This document shows, in pieces, positions 47,692 through 59,362 of a DNA stretch of 64,000 nt. The position numbers and the translations under genes are program-made. Position 1 is the first letter of the stretch; each line of letters starts with the position of its first letter. The stretch comes from Lumbricus terrestris (taxonomy: Eukaryota > Annelida > Clitellata > Crassiclitellata > Lumbricidae): the NCBI GenBank assembly GCA_949752735.1, contig OX457047.1:20318838-20382837 (forward strand), read 5' to 3'. A model generated the notes under the pieces. The model saw only the letters and a program-made list of their open reading frames with translations, was not told the origin of the DNA and made no database searches.

Positions 47692-48348
47692 CTAGTAGTG
47701 GCGTCGGCGACGTCGTCGGCGGCGTCCGTGGCTTCGTCGTCGGCGACGGCTCCCTCGTCGGCGACGGCTCCCTCGTCGGCCGCGCCTCCGTCTCCGTCTC
47801 CGTCTCGAAGGAGTCCCTCCCTCGTCATCGTCGTCCTTGGCCGCCGCTGCTGCCGACGCTCCCCGCCGAGCGCTGCGAGACCTCGCCCTCCGACTCGCTT
47901 CGACTTCCACTCCCAGGTCTTCTTCCTGCGCAATCAAGAACAACAACACCCTGCCCTAAGAGAACGCCTTATAGGGCAACAATCACCTGAATCTAAGCTA
48001 TATTAAAACAGGTCAGTGTCTAAGCTTAACCGCTATAGACATCGGTCCGTATACAGGACTAGTGATAATAAATCTAAATATAGAACAGTCTAAATATAGA
48101 AAAATCTAAATATAGAAAAATCCAAATATAGATCAAGCTCAAATAGTCCTATTCAGTCTAATTAACCTTACACTTAAAAATCAACTATAGGCCTATCATT
48201 ACTCCTATCTAAGGCCTAAAATGGCCCGGTTCTCTTGTAAGTTTGACTCTTACACTGACCGAAGAGAGGCGGTCCGAGGACCGCTTCCCTTCGGCCAGCA
48301 TAAGTTATATGTCAAACTTACCAGTTCGAGATCTTCGTAGTCTTCCAT
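47692..48348 (-). CDS. Protamine-like sperm nuclear basic protein, two exons
   Basis: Exon 1 coding is 48348-48322 (MEDYEDLEL) and ends at a perfect GTAAGT donor. Exon 2 is 47925-47692, after the acceptor TTGTTGTTCTTGATTGCGCAG. The 396-bp intron is phase 0 and the frames agree. The predicted 86-residue protein has an acidic leader (EEDLGVEVE), a mixed Ser/Arg/Ala part, an acidic KDDDDEGG, then a 37-residue tail of arginine clusters split by G, S and H (RRRRRRRRGRRGSRRRRGS, then another Arg8 run ending HY). Protamines condense sperm DNA. A cleavable acidic leader before an Arg block is the plan of some molluscan protamine precursors. Cleavage probably falls near TPS|RRRR, which is an inference. 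A CATAAAAA box (48422-48415) precedes the start by about 70 bases. Alternatives are an RS-like nuclear protein, or a chance frame in GC-rich repeats. The intact splice sites, polyadenylation signal and promoter argue against chance. Confidence 0.66.
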
Positions 48349-48429
48349 CCTCTTGTTGTTCTTCCGATCTTCTTCCAGCGTAGGAGGGACTGAGTGCCCT
48401 ACGGGATCGCTCCATTTTTATGACTTTCA

Positions 48430-48555
48430 GGCCGAAAACGAACCGCTTGTAGCCAATCATAGCGCAGCGTTGAACACAATACGCTGCCTTGGTAACCTGC
48501 CTACAGTCAATCATATCGCACCCCCGATCACAATACGTTGCCTTGGTAACCAAAG
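48430..48555 (-). promoter_or_regulatory. Duplicated promoter module with two RFX-type X-boxes and CCAAT-like sites
   Basis: Upstream of the protamine-like gene, a module of about 54 bp occurs twice. Each copy has a CAATCATA(G/T)CGCA stretch and a palindrome: GCTGCCTTGGTAAC at 48483-48496 and GTTGCCTTGGTAAC at 48537-48550. The second matches the RFX X-box consensus (GTTGCCATGGYAAC) at 13 of 14 bases. RFX factors drive ciliary and spermatid genes in animals, which fits a sperm-specific promoter. Confidence 0.6.
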
Positions 48556-49255
48556 CTGAGGGTGCGGTATTTACGCGTCTTCTGAATACAGAAGACACTA
48601 TTCAAGGACATAAGAAGGTCATCTGAAGTTATGAGCTAACAAAATATTGGATATAAAGGAAGACTAAAGCACTCAGTTATTTCAATTAAAATGCTTGTAT
48701 TTTCTAACGAAAACGAAGCCTCGGTATAATAGATTTTATCGGTCCGGAGTACCCTGAATGCACACACGTACAAGTCCTGCAATATGTGTGTCAGCGTTCG
48801 TCATAAAGGTGGTGTCCTGAGCTTGGCTTTCGAGTGGCGCCTACAAAATAGAAGTCTCGAGCTTACGATCTCAATTACGATTACGCCTGTCATAGATATT
48901 GAGCGCTTTAATCGGGTTTATCAAATAGAAGACAAATGCAAACCATGATTGCAGCTGCGCTTAAGAATTATTGTTGAAAGAAGTTTTGATCCTTGTTAGG
49001 CACTAATATAATAATAGGCAGCATATCCTAATTCAATGACAGTAATTCAACATCAACTGTCTATTTTAACATCAACAACATGACGGTTGGGTGTCAGTTC
49101 ATGGTTGCTGCGATTTTATTACATTATTATTATTACTAAACTTTAATATTACTTCTGTGTATTATTTTTACATCTCAGACCTGTATAACCTGGTGCAGTA
49201 GGCCTATGTCATCTCGATTTATCTTACTTTGAAAATAAACGTGTATACTTCAACG

Positions 49256-49568
49256 CATGGGCGGAGTTTATCAGGGGGTTAGGAGGCTAAGCCCCCCCCC
49301 AAGTTCCATGTTCATGTTTTTACCGTGTAAAATGGTATATTTTTCGGGCTTAGCCTCCCCCAAGAACTTCAAAAAATGACTTTAAAAATCATCAACTTTT
49401 TCGGCCGGGAAATATTATAGTGATAATCATGAGGTTTGAACTCTAGACTACTAAAAAAGTCATCAACTTTTTTGGGCCGACACGGAAAAATATTGTCGGC
49501 GCCTCTCGTTCTGGACCAAGTTTTTTTAGCCCCTCCCCCCCAAAAAAGTAAGCCAAACTCCGCCCATG
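49256..49568. mobile_element. MITE with CATGGGCGGAGTTT ends
   Basis: This 313-bp insertion has inverted ends CATGGGCGGAGTTT and AAACTCCGCCCATG. It is flanked by a perfect 8-bp duplication CTTCAACG (49248-49255 and 49569-49576). Its ends resemble the MITE at 5310-5550. Confidence 0.87.
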
Positions 49569-50249
49569 CTTCAACGTGACAGAAAATCAGAACATGAGTT
49601 GAGGAGTTGAATTGAATAAATTGAATTGTTTCATCTAAGCATCTCCGGCGTGGTAAATACCCCGGAATGACCTCCCAACAATTTCAGAGCTGTTTTTTCA
49701 TCGATTATTGCATTACATCAAAGTTTTTAATAAACTGCGATACCGTGATATTATTTAGCTCGATATAACAATTATCTGATGAAAGTGTTATTCGCTAATA
49801 GAATAAAGAAAATATAGACGATATGCTAAAATGTGCTGAGAAAAAATTGAATAGGTAAAATGTGACGCGCCGCTGTCCGCCTCGAGTAAGGGGTTGCCGT
49901 CCGCGCGAATGTGATTCCCCCCCCCCCCCCCAACCAGAAACCTGACCAACCTTCAAAGCGGGTGCTAGATCAAACACTAGGAAATTAATGAGGATATATA
50001 GGAAGAAAAAGCATGATTAGTTGGTAGCCTGCTCTCTTGGAACGGAATCGTTGATAGTCTTACGGTCTGACCCTTCGTGGAAAATTTAAATGAGGGAGGG
50101 AGGAAACAGTCTTGCAAATAGGCAAAAACTATAATATCGGGACCGAAAGCAAGGCCGTAGTTGAGGGGGGTTTTGGGTGTTAAAATACCCCGAAATGAAA
50201 TGATGTAACAATTACATATAAATAATACGTCTACTAGCACACGATGTGT

Positions 50250-50591
50250 CATAGGCGTATGGGACATTTCGGCAGTGGGGGAGGGGGGAAAAAGATTTGA
50301 CTTTTGCCCGAAAAGTATATTTTACAAATTTTTCCCAGACCGCGAGTCACCGACATATTTTCGGCCAAATTTTCTGAAGACCTTTTTTTAACTGATGACC
50401 ATTTTTAGTCATTTCGTACAAATCTTCTGAAAATATAGCTGTTTGTTTTACTCCTGTGTGCCCGAAAAATTATCACATCCAGCTGTTTGCCAGAAAATGG
50501 TTTGCTCTCCCATGCCTGTTTTGCCCGAAAAACACATTTACCCGAAATTGGGTGGCATTTGCCCCCTGGACTGCAACCTCCTACGCCTATG
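50250..50591. mobile_element. MITE with CATAGGCGTA ends
   Basis: This 342-bp insertion has ends CATAGGCGTATGGG and CTCCTACGCCTATG. It is flanked by a perfect 8-bp duplication CGATGTGT (50242-50249 and 50592-50599). GCCCGAAAA phrases recur inside. Confidence 0.85.
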
Positions 50592-51608
50592 CGATGTGTC
50601 ATCGGATGTGAGAACTAAGGGGACTTCATTTTGATACTCTTATTTATGTGATATTTTACAGTAGATCATGCAACACAGCAATGAGAGATCACGACGTTAA
50701 TCTAAACCACTTAGTCGCTTTATTTGTCCCAAGCCTAGATAAAGGAGGAGGGCGTCGCTAATGGTCTTTGTTACCACACAGTGACGTTAAACTGCAAATG
50801 CCGCCGCTTTATTTGCTTGCTTGTCGGCTTGCACAAAGTCTGGGAAAACATCCCCCGAAATAAAATCGTGACTACGGCCTTGCTTCGACTTGAAACTCTA
50901 GGCCTACTCACTCTATCCACTTAAAAATTGTCGACTCGATAGTTTTTGGCTATCGAAATGAGACTTCATCGACTTGAAATTCTATGGACTAGAAATTCTA
51001 ACGACGTTGTACTTTGCAAATCTCTAGTCTTGTAACCTTATCAAGTCGTTGACACTCAGCCAAATTGGAAGTCCGTTGATATGATGCTTTAGTCTATAGA
51101 TTATCGGCATCATTATCCGTCGATTTGGAACTCTAATGAATGGCGCTCTATTGAATTGAAGCGATTTCTGTTCTATTTAAATGAGGTGATTCCTTCGCGT
51201 GATGAAGACCATGAAGTTAGTTAAATACAAAACCGATAGATGACAATTTTTAATGATCTCAAGCCATGCAAGACAGAGAAGTCAAAATTGAGTAGGCCTG
51301 TAAAGTGAGTCTCTAGCACCGATTGCAAAGGTGAGTCTTTAGTACCGATTGCCCAAATTCTCTTTGTCTGAAAGCAGATATCCATAACTTGCGTTAACAA
51401 GATCCATTTTCAAATAAAACAGATCCCATGAAATCTTATATGGTGTTGAACAAAAATCTGAATGATTGATTGATCGATAAATCGATTGATTGACTTATTG
51501 ATTAAAGACTCAGAAAAGAAACAATTTAAGATAAACGCAGTTTGATTTATAAAACATATTCTTTTCAACATAGGCCAACAAGTTATGATCTACAAATTCA
51601 TTTTAAAG

Positions 51609-52245
51609 TTAGTATCTTCCGTATCCATATCCGTGGTTGTCACCGTGTCCACCATATCCACCACGGTTTCCGACGTAAGCTCCAGTGCCTGGAACACCTT
51701 CCCAGCGCGCAGTTCCCGTTCCGGAACCCACGTGCTCAGCCACGTGGTTGACGTAGAGCTGTCGCGCCGCGTTTCTGTAGTTATCTGGCCTGTTACACAG
51801 CAACAGCACAAAATATTGTTATAGAGCCAGATTTTGATTAACAGAATGACTAAATAAACGAGTGGTCTTCTGTCTAAACTAATAGGTTAGCTTTGATCAA
51901 ACGATTGATTGAAAAATCGTTATTGGATGGAGTATAAACGTTTCTATAGAACTGCTCGGACACATCATCGGGCTTTGCTGTGATTGGTCCCTTTATTTGG
52001 AATGTCCTTCTTATTGGTTTTCATCGTCAGTCTCTCGTTCTTTAAAGGCGTTTCTTTTCCACCGGGGTTTTCGTTATGACATCGCTTCAGAATAGTCATT
52101 CTTCGAAAGTCGCTTTAGAAACCTTTAGATACAATACACTATATAAGCAAGCTCACACGTCGTATCTGTGACCAGATTGGTAATGTTCATTTCCAGCGAA
52201 GACTGAGGCTACGGCGACAACGAACAAGACGATTAGGAGCTTCAT
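51609..52245 (-). CDS. Gene O: two-exon family member with one extra codon
   Basis: Exon 1 is 52245-52157 and exon 2 is 51789-51609 (181 bp; intron 367 bp). Exon 1 is consensus. The tail has NRGGYGG, with an extra Gly but the usual Arg. The acceptor region reads TGCTGTTGCTGTGTAACAG. Confidence 0.87.
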
Positions 52246-53885
52246 CGTGACTATCTTGAGATCTGTTGTCGGCGAGGGTGGTAGGTGCTGGTGAGACGTC
52301 GTAACTGATGCAACAACTGACAACTGCACAACCACCGATCCTTTTATACAGGAAACCGGTGTTCGCTTTGAGGTCCGCGCTAGGTCTACACAATACACAT
52401 TCACACGTGCGCCAAATGACAGAAGAGCACGCGAGCAGGATGAAGCGGAACTGTTGTTACAGTAGTCCGAGAGACATGATCAGAGGTAGTTGGAGACGGA
52501 GAGAAACAGATATTGAGAGAGACAGAGAAAGACACAGAAAGAGATAGAGACGTTTATAGCGATACCGGAATGATGTTCCGAATAACTTCCGTCGTTCAGT
52601 ATATCGCATTCTGCACAGATAGGCATATGCAACATGCCTATGTCAAGACAATGGGTCTATTATTGAATTTATGAATGGGCGTACATGCAACATTATCTAT
52701 ATAATTTTGTATTACGAGTAACTTTGTACATGTATATATATATACAGGGTGGGCAAAAAAGTAATCTCCTACGGCTTTTTGTCAATATCTTGGCCAAAAA
52801 TAGGAATTTTTCAAATCCAGTTTTACGGGCTCGAAGGTAATTCATATCTACATGTACGTACAATAGCCAAATTTCATCGCCATAATGTGAAACAGGACAA
52901 AAGTTATATCACTTTTAGTGAGGCCACCCACCGTTTTTTGACGATTCAAAAACGCGACGCAACAAAAAGTAACAAAAAAACAATTTAATTATTTTGGCCA
53001 ATATCTTGACCTAAAGTAAGAATTTCGAAATGAAATTAGGTTTTTTGCTAATATCATGGCCAGAAGTAAGAATTTCAAAATGAAATTTTACAGGCTTAAA
53101 GACAATTCATATCTACACATGATGGCCAGTTTTCAGCAAAATATTTCAAACAGAATAAAAGTTATGGCACTTTTAAGGAGGCCACCCACCGTTTTTTGAC
53201 GATTCAAAGACGTAACGTAGCAAAACGTATCAAAAACACGATTTTATTAAGTCTCATCTCAAATAATTATTATCAAATAGACTTTGATAATGCCAGATGA
53301 TCATTATTATTACTATTTAAAAAAGGAACAGGGTACCAGCGTAGCTGCACGTCACTGAGAAGTCACTTAGCAAGATGACAATCAAATTGGTAAATAAGAA
53401 ATCTGTCAGATTAATCAACAGGTCCATCAAGAACTTTGAAAAGAGACTCAAAGGAAGTTTTGGCACTGGTGGTGTACATTGAACACAAGTTGTGAATCAC
53501 TATCAAGTTCAGTTCCAAACAGTTATTTGAGATATGGCTTGATAAAATCAGGTTTTTGTTACTTTTTGCTGCGTTACGTTTTTTAATCGTCAAAAACATG
53601 CCTATCTGATGGTGGCGTCACTAAAAGTGGTATAACTTTTGTTGTGTTTGAAATATTTTGATGAAATCTGGCCATCATGTGTAAATATGAATTGCCTTTA
53701 AGACTGTAAAATTTCATTTCGAAATTCGTACTTCTGGCCAAGATATGGGCAAATAATCGTAGGGGATTACTTTTTATGGCCACCCTGTTTATATGCATAT
53801 AGATATAATGGTTATCGTGTTATATGGACAGCACAATGGCAAAACCATGACAAAATGTCTGTGTACGTACTGTACAATGGTATAT

Positions 53886-53922
<37 letters not shown>

Positions 53923-54224
53923 ACGGACGTATAGCCGGGTTTTTGGCTCAACCACAAAGTCTCTCTCTCTCTCTCTCTCTGGCTGTCTACCTCCCTCTCC
54001 AGCCACCTCCTATGTCTCTTGTTCTACTGCTCCGCTTCATCCTGCATCGTTGCGTGTCATTTGGCGCATGTGTGAATGTTTAGGCCTATAGCACGAACCT
54101 CAAAGCGAACACCGGTTTCTGTATAAAAGGATCGGTAGTTGTTCAGTTGTCATTTATTGCATCAGTTGCGACGTCTCGCTTGCATCTACCACCGTCGCCG
54201 ACAACAGATCTCAAGATAGTCACG
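52246..54224. promoter_or_regulatory. Divergent promoter region O|P, expanded by a transposon
   Basis: At 1979 bp this is the longest shared promoter region, because of the element at 52745-53787. The O-side TATA box is at 52341-52348 with CACGTG at 52404-52409. The P-side TATA box is at 54122-54129. Its E-box has decayed to CATGTG at about 54067. Confidence 0.66.
52745..53787. mobile_element. 1.04-kb non-autonomous DNA transposon with CAGGGTGG ends
   Basis: The terminal inverted repeats match over about 30 bases: CAGGGTGGGCAAAAAAGTAA at the left and TTACTTTTTATGGCCACCCTG at the right. TA-rich flanks suggest a mariner/Tc1-type TA target. A block GCCACCCACCGTTTTTTGAC occurs twice on the plus strand (about 52923 and 53181) and once inverted (about 53580). 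No transposase frame is present. Confidence 0.75.
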
Positions 54225-55028
54225 ATGAAGCTCCTAATCGTCTTGTTCGTTGTCGCTGTAGCCTCAGTCTTCGCTGGAAACGAACATTTCCAGTCTGGTC
54301 ACAGATACGACGTGTAGGCTCATCTGTAGGCTATATCGTATCGTGTTTTTTTTATAGATTTCTGTAGCGACTCTCGAAAAATGGCTATTCTGAAGCGGTG
54401 TCATGACGGATTCCCCGTTGGAAAAATAAGTAAGCTTACCCTTAAGAAATGAGCGACTGAAAAAACAGTTATTAGTTGAGTCCTTAGCGAGTGAAAAGGC
54501 CATTTCAACCATTGGCGCCCGCAAAATTTTTTGCAAGAGGTGGCAAAACCCGATGGCCGCGGTTAAAGTTTTTGAAGCAAGAGGTTGAAAATGCAAAGCA
54601 GGAAATTAAGAACATAGTTTTACATGGGTAGGCCTATTCGTCAGAGAGGTTTCTGTAAATTTCTCAGTCTCACTAAGATGGCATTACAATCGTCATGGCA
54701 ACCGTAATGTAAAGATTTATAAAGCGACACTCGAAAGCCAAGCGCAGGGCACCAGCTTATTCAGAGCGTTGGTTGATTAATTGTTCATTATGTCATTTTA
54801 ATAATCAAAATCTGGCGCTATAGCAACTTCTCGTTCTTCTGATGTAATAGGCCAGATAACTACAGAAACGCGGCGAGACAGCTCTACGTCAACCACGTGG
54901 CTGAACACGTGGGTTCCGGAACGGGAACTGCGCGCTGGGAAGGAGTCCCAGGCACTGGAGGAAACGTCGGAAACCGAGGATATGGTGGACACGGTGACAA
55001 CCACGGATATGGATACGGAAGATACTAA
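54225..55028 (+). CDS. Gene P: two-exon family member with variant splice sites
   Basis: Exon 1 is 54225-54313 and exon 2 is 54851-55028 (intron 537 bp). The donor is GTAGGC instead of GTAAGC, and the acceptor is TAATAG instead of TAACAG. Both are still acceptable GT-AG sites. Changes are Y-to-F (NEHFQSG) and AY-to-GN in the tail (GTGGNVGNRG). Confidence 0.82.
54510..54665. mobile_element. Truncated MITE relic in gene P intron
   Basis: It is similar to the left half of the gene N element at 44720-44880, sharing GGCGCCCGCA, TTTTTTGCA, GGCAAAAC and AATGCAAAGCAGGAAATTAAG-like stretches. The right end is missing. Confidence 0.6.
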
Positions 55029-57965
55029 CTTTTTAAAGAATCTGTAGATCACGACTTGTAATGATGAAAAAGAGTTGTTTCAAATATAAATCAAACTGTG
55101 CGTATCTTGAATTGCTTCTTCTAAAACACTTGAGTCTTCAATCAATCAATCAATAATTCAATCAGCCAATCAATCAATAAATCATTAGTCCAGCGATTCG
55201 ATCAATTAATCACTCAACCAATCAGTTAATCAACCCGTCAATCAATCATTCAACCAGACCACCAATCAACCATCAATCAATCAATCAGTTATTATTGACC
55301 ACCACGATACTTCGACTTTGAACTGAATTGATTTGGAACTTTATCATTTGAGAATGCTATAACCTTGAAACTCCATTGAAAGGGTACTTTGTCGATTTGA
55401 ACTCTATAATCAACTTCGAACTTGACTGTAGATGGAATAGGAACTTAATGACTTTGACTATTGTAGGAGAAGTTCCGGTATTGAAACCTTGAGTAAGGCC
55501 TTCACTTACACGTCCTCGCCATTTCAACTCTAAATTTTGAAGTCGATAAAGTTCAAAAACATTAGGGTTCCTAGCCAATGGAAATCCTATCCTGATACTT
55601 CCTTTTCTCCTCACTTCCCTCGTCATTTCAACTCTAAACATCACCCCACCTTAGCCGTCCATAGGCCTATATGCCTGCCTGACTCTCCGGACTTGACCCT
55701 CTGCCTATCGATTTTGTTTTGATTAAGCGCCTGTGACTAAGCTGGTTCCCGCGACTTGACTTTTGTGGGCGCTGTAGAAGTATCGAGATTACGATTACGA
55801 TTACGATTATACGATAGAATTTATCAGAGTTCCAATTAGATAGAGCTCCAAATCGAAATATATAGTTTCGAATCGATAGAACTACATCCAGGTCGATAAT
55901 GTTCTAAGTCAATGGACCTCTACGTGTCTATTGTTCCAAGTCAATTGAGACCCAGAGTTCAAAATTATGAACTTTATCGTCTTGGAACTCTATCGGAGGA
56001 GTTCCCCTTAAAGTGACTCGATAAAAATTGGCGATTACGATAACGAATATGATTACGATTACGAATAGTTCCATCGTCCGGACACTTTAGCGACATAAAG
56101 CACTTGACCGACGTGAAAATAATATCTGTTAAATATATCGACTTTAATTGGGACCACCGACTTTGGAACATTGTCGATTTGGAACTTTGTCAAGTATAGG
56201 GACTCCATTGCCTCGGAACCCTATCAACTTGGAAGGCTGTCAACTTGTAGCTTTATCAACTTAATCACGTTTCCCTGAACAGCTCTAAAGAGAATGGTGT
56301 CAGTCTTGTGCTAACGTTTCAGCCGTATTCTGTCGCAGTGGCGTAACTACGGGGGGGGGGGGTAAGGGGGCAGCCGCCTCCCAAATGAAAGGGCTGCCCC
56401 GCCAGCTGCCCCCCAATCTCTGCGTTTGCTTTACTCTTTACTCTTACGAGTGATAAAGAATTAAAGAATGTTACATAATTTCTGACTTATTTTATTTTTT
56501 ATACAACTTCCTGTACAACTTCTTATAGGGTGGGTGATGGGAAAGTGGGACAGGCCATTATAGTGCACTGCGGGACAGACAAGCTAGTGAGGCTTGCATG
56601 CGTATTATGCCCAATACTGTAATACATCCAAAATCTAAAAATACATAGTCTATGGCAATATACCGATGCCGATGCACGCTTTAATTGCCAACGGTGGCCA
56701 CCCCATCATTTTAAGCTGCCACCCCACTGCCCCCCCCATGAAAAAAAACTGGCTACGCCACTGTTCTGTCGCCTGTGTTCTTACTCTATCGACATCGAAC
56801 TCAAGCGACTTGTGACTCCACTGACACGGACTTCAGCAGCTTTGAACTTTATCGACTTTGGCTCTATGAAATTTGGAGCTTTATTCTCTCACGACTTGGA
56901 ACTTTGTCGACTTTGAACTCTATTGATTTGGGACGTTATCAACCTGTAATGCTATAACCTTGAAACTCCATTGAAAGGGTACTTTGTCGATTTGGACTCT
57001 ATAATCAACTTTCAACTTGACTGTAGATGGAATGGGAACTTAATGACTTTGAACTTCATAGACTTAATATGGAACTCAGTCGGCTTGAAGCACGATCGAT
57101 TCGGAATTCTATCGACTTTGAGCCCCTTTTTAAACGGAACTCTATCGGCCTACTTGGAAATCTATCGAATTGGTTTTCTGTCGACTTAGATTTTGACGGA
57201 TATGGAAGTCTGTGGCCTTCGGACTTTTTACTTGGATATCTTGCAATTTCCTACTTTATTAGGCCTACCTTAAAACTGTACATTTATGAAGTTATGACGA
57301 CTTGTAATGCAATCGACTGGAAACTTCAGAATCTTCAAACTTTATCGGCTTGGAACCTTGAAACTCTGTCTACTTGGAACTGTATCGAAACTTTCGAAAG
57401 AGTGGAAACTTTTATGATTTGAAACTCAGATGATTTGAATTCTATCGACATGCAACCCAATCACTTCAAACACTACCGATTAAGAGTTCTCAATACTTTT
57501 GGGGTGAAAAAAGACTGATAGTCTACGTATACGGCATCACACTTGTTCTATTTTAAAGAAGGGATTCCTTAGTGTGATAAAAAAAACTGTGAAATTATTT
57601 ATATACAAAACTCGCTAGACGACAATTTTGAGGGATCTCAATCTGGAGGAATCTCCATGCAAAACCAAAAATTGAAATTGCGTGAAGAGAGTCTCCAGTA
57701 ACCACTGTACCGCACAATTTATGTTTGAAGACAGATAGCTATAGCTCGTGCTAACAACATCCCTTATCAGAGAAAAGATATCGCATGAAATCTTATTTGG
57801 TGCTTGGCAAAAAGCTGAATGAATGACTGATTAATTGATCAATTGATTGATTGATTGATTGAACTCAAATATTTCAGAAGAAAGAATTTAGGATTAACGC
57901 AGTTTTATTTACAAAACATATCCTTTTCAAAATAACAAGTTCTGATCTACAAATTCATTCAAAAG
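55029..57965. repeat. P/Q convergent spacer
   Basis: No gene is supported. CAAT tracts lie at about 55138-55295. Motif units follow in mixed order: reverse at about 55310-55440, forward at 55540-55570 and 55810-55990, then mainly reverse from 56090 to 57480, the opposite of the D/E plan. An ATTG tract sits at about 57830-57862. A MITE occupies 56336-56763. Confidence 0.62.
56336..56763. mobile_element. hAT-like element with CAGTGGCGTAACTA ends
   Basis: This 428-bp insertion runs from CAGTGGCGTAACT to GGCTACGCCACTG. It is flanked by a perfect 8-bp duplication TTCTGTCG (56328-56335 and 56764-56771). The R/S spacer has the empty site near 61214 (GTATTCTGTCGCCTGTATTC). Confidence 0.9.
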
Positions 57966-58592
57966 TTAGTATCTTCCGTATCCATATCCGTGGTTGTCAC
58001 CGTGTCCACCATATCCATGGTTCTCGACGTATCCTCCAGTGCCTGGGACACCTTCCCAGCGCGCAGTTCCCGTTCCGGAACCCACGTGTTCAGCCACGTG
58101 GTTGACGTAGAGCTGTCGAGCCGCGTTTCTGTAGTTATCTGGCCTGTTACATCAGCAGAACAAATTATTGTTACGTGTTGCTACACGAAATTTTGATTAA
58201 CAGATTGACAGAATGACCGAGTGATTAACGATTAAGCTATAGCTTTGATCCTAATTCAAAAAGTGTATAAATAATTAGATGGCGTGTAGACTCTTCTCTA
58301 TTTAGAACTTGCCTGGTAGCCTACCTTCATCGCCCACTACACAATTAATGCACAATGATTTGCTTTCATCATCAATCTCTCATTCTTTGAAGACATTTAA
58401 TTTGCACCGATATTTGTAGGTGACATCGCGTCGGAATATCCATTCTTCGACAGTCGTTATAAAAATTTATAGCCTATACGATATGACACAAAGGTGAGCC
58501 TACACGTCGTATCTGTGACCAGATTGGTAATGTTCATTTCCAGCGAAGACTGAGGCAACGGCGACAACGAAAAAGACGATTAGGAGCTTCAT
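57966..58592 (-). CDS. Gene Q: two-exon family member
   Basis: Exon 1 is 58592-58504 and exon 2 is 58143-57966 (intron 360 bp). The signal peptide has L7F (MKLLIVFFVV). The tail reads GTGGYVENHGYGG. The donor is GTAGGC, as in P. Confidence 0.85.
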
Positions 58593-59362
58593 CGTGATTC
58601 TGTTGTCGACGGTGGTAGGTGCTGACGAGACGTCGTAACTGATGCAACTGACAACTGGACAACCACCGATCCTTTTATACAGGAAACCTGTGTTCGCTTT
58701 GAGGTCCGAGCTGGGCCATAGCATTCACACGTGCGCCAAAAAAGGACAATCATGTAAACAGACCGAGGCGGAACACTAGGCCGAGAGACATCGTAGGAGG
58801 TAGATGGAGACGGCGAGAGACAGACAGATAATGAGAGAGACAGGCAAAGACACAGAAAGAAAGAGAGCGACATTTCTGAGTTCTGACGATACCGGAATGA
58901 TGTTCCGAATAACTTCCGTCGTTCAATATAGCATATCCTGCACAGATGGGCATATGCAACATGCCTATGTCAAGACAATGGGTCTGTTACTAATGGGTAT
59001 CGCCTACATGTAAAATTATCTGTATATATATATTTGCATCACGAGTGACTGTGCACATGGAATATATGTAGGCCTTTATGTATATTATGGTTATCATGTG
59101 ATATGGACAGCACAATGACAAACTAGCCACCTTCTATGTCTCTAAAGGACTACAGTACTGCTCCGCTTCAGTCTGCTTACATGCTAGCCTGTCTGGCGCA
59201 CGTGTGAATGCTCTGGCCGATGGCCGAGTATGGACCTAACCACGAACACCGGTTTTCTGTATAAAAGGTTCGGTGGTTGTGCAGTTGTCAGTTATTGCAT
59301 CAGTTACGACGTCTCACCTGCACCTACCACCGTCGCCGACAACAGATCTCGAGATAGTCTCG
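58593..59362. promoter_or_regulatory. Divergent promoter region Q|R
   Basis: The Q-side TATA box is at 58672-58679 with CACGTG at 58728-58733. The R-side TATA box is at 59260-59267 with CACGTG at 59199-59204. The Q-side leader has a short deletion relative to the others. Confidence 0.68.

Larger units (their letters stand above)
45739..51608. other. N/O convergent spacer, atypical and hosting a protamine-like gene
   Basis: This is the longest spacer. It keeps the gene N 3' flank with a CAAT tract (about 45855-45965) and only a short stretch of reverse-orientation motif units near the O side (about 50880-51150). The motif array elsewhere is missing. It contains a SINE, the protamine-like gene, and MITEs at 49256-49568 and 50250-50591. 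I see nothing I can name in 46600-47500, 48640-49240, 49580-50240 or 50600-50880. Confidence 0.6.

Noticed and set aside
47619..48006. Plus-strand Ser/Ala-rich frames and an alternative minus-strand frame over protamine exon 2
   Set aside because: GC-rich triplet repeats keep several frames open. Only the minus frame ending at 47692 joins in phase to an upstream exon through consensus splice sites.
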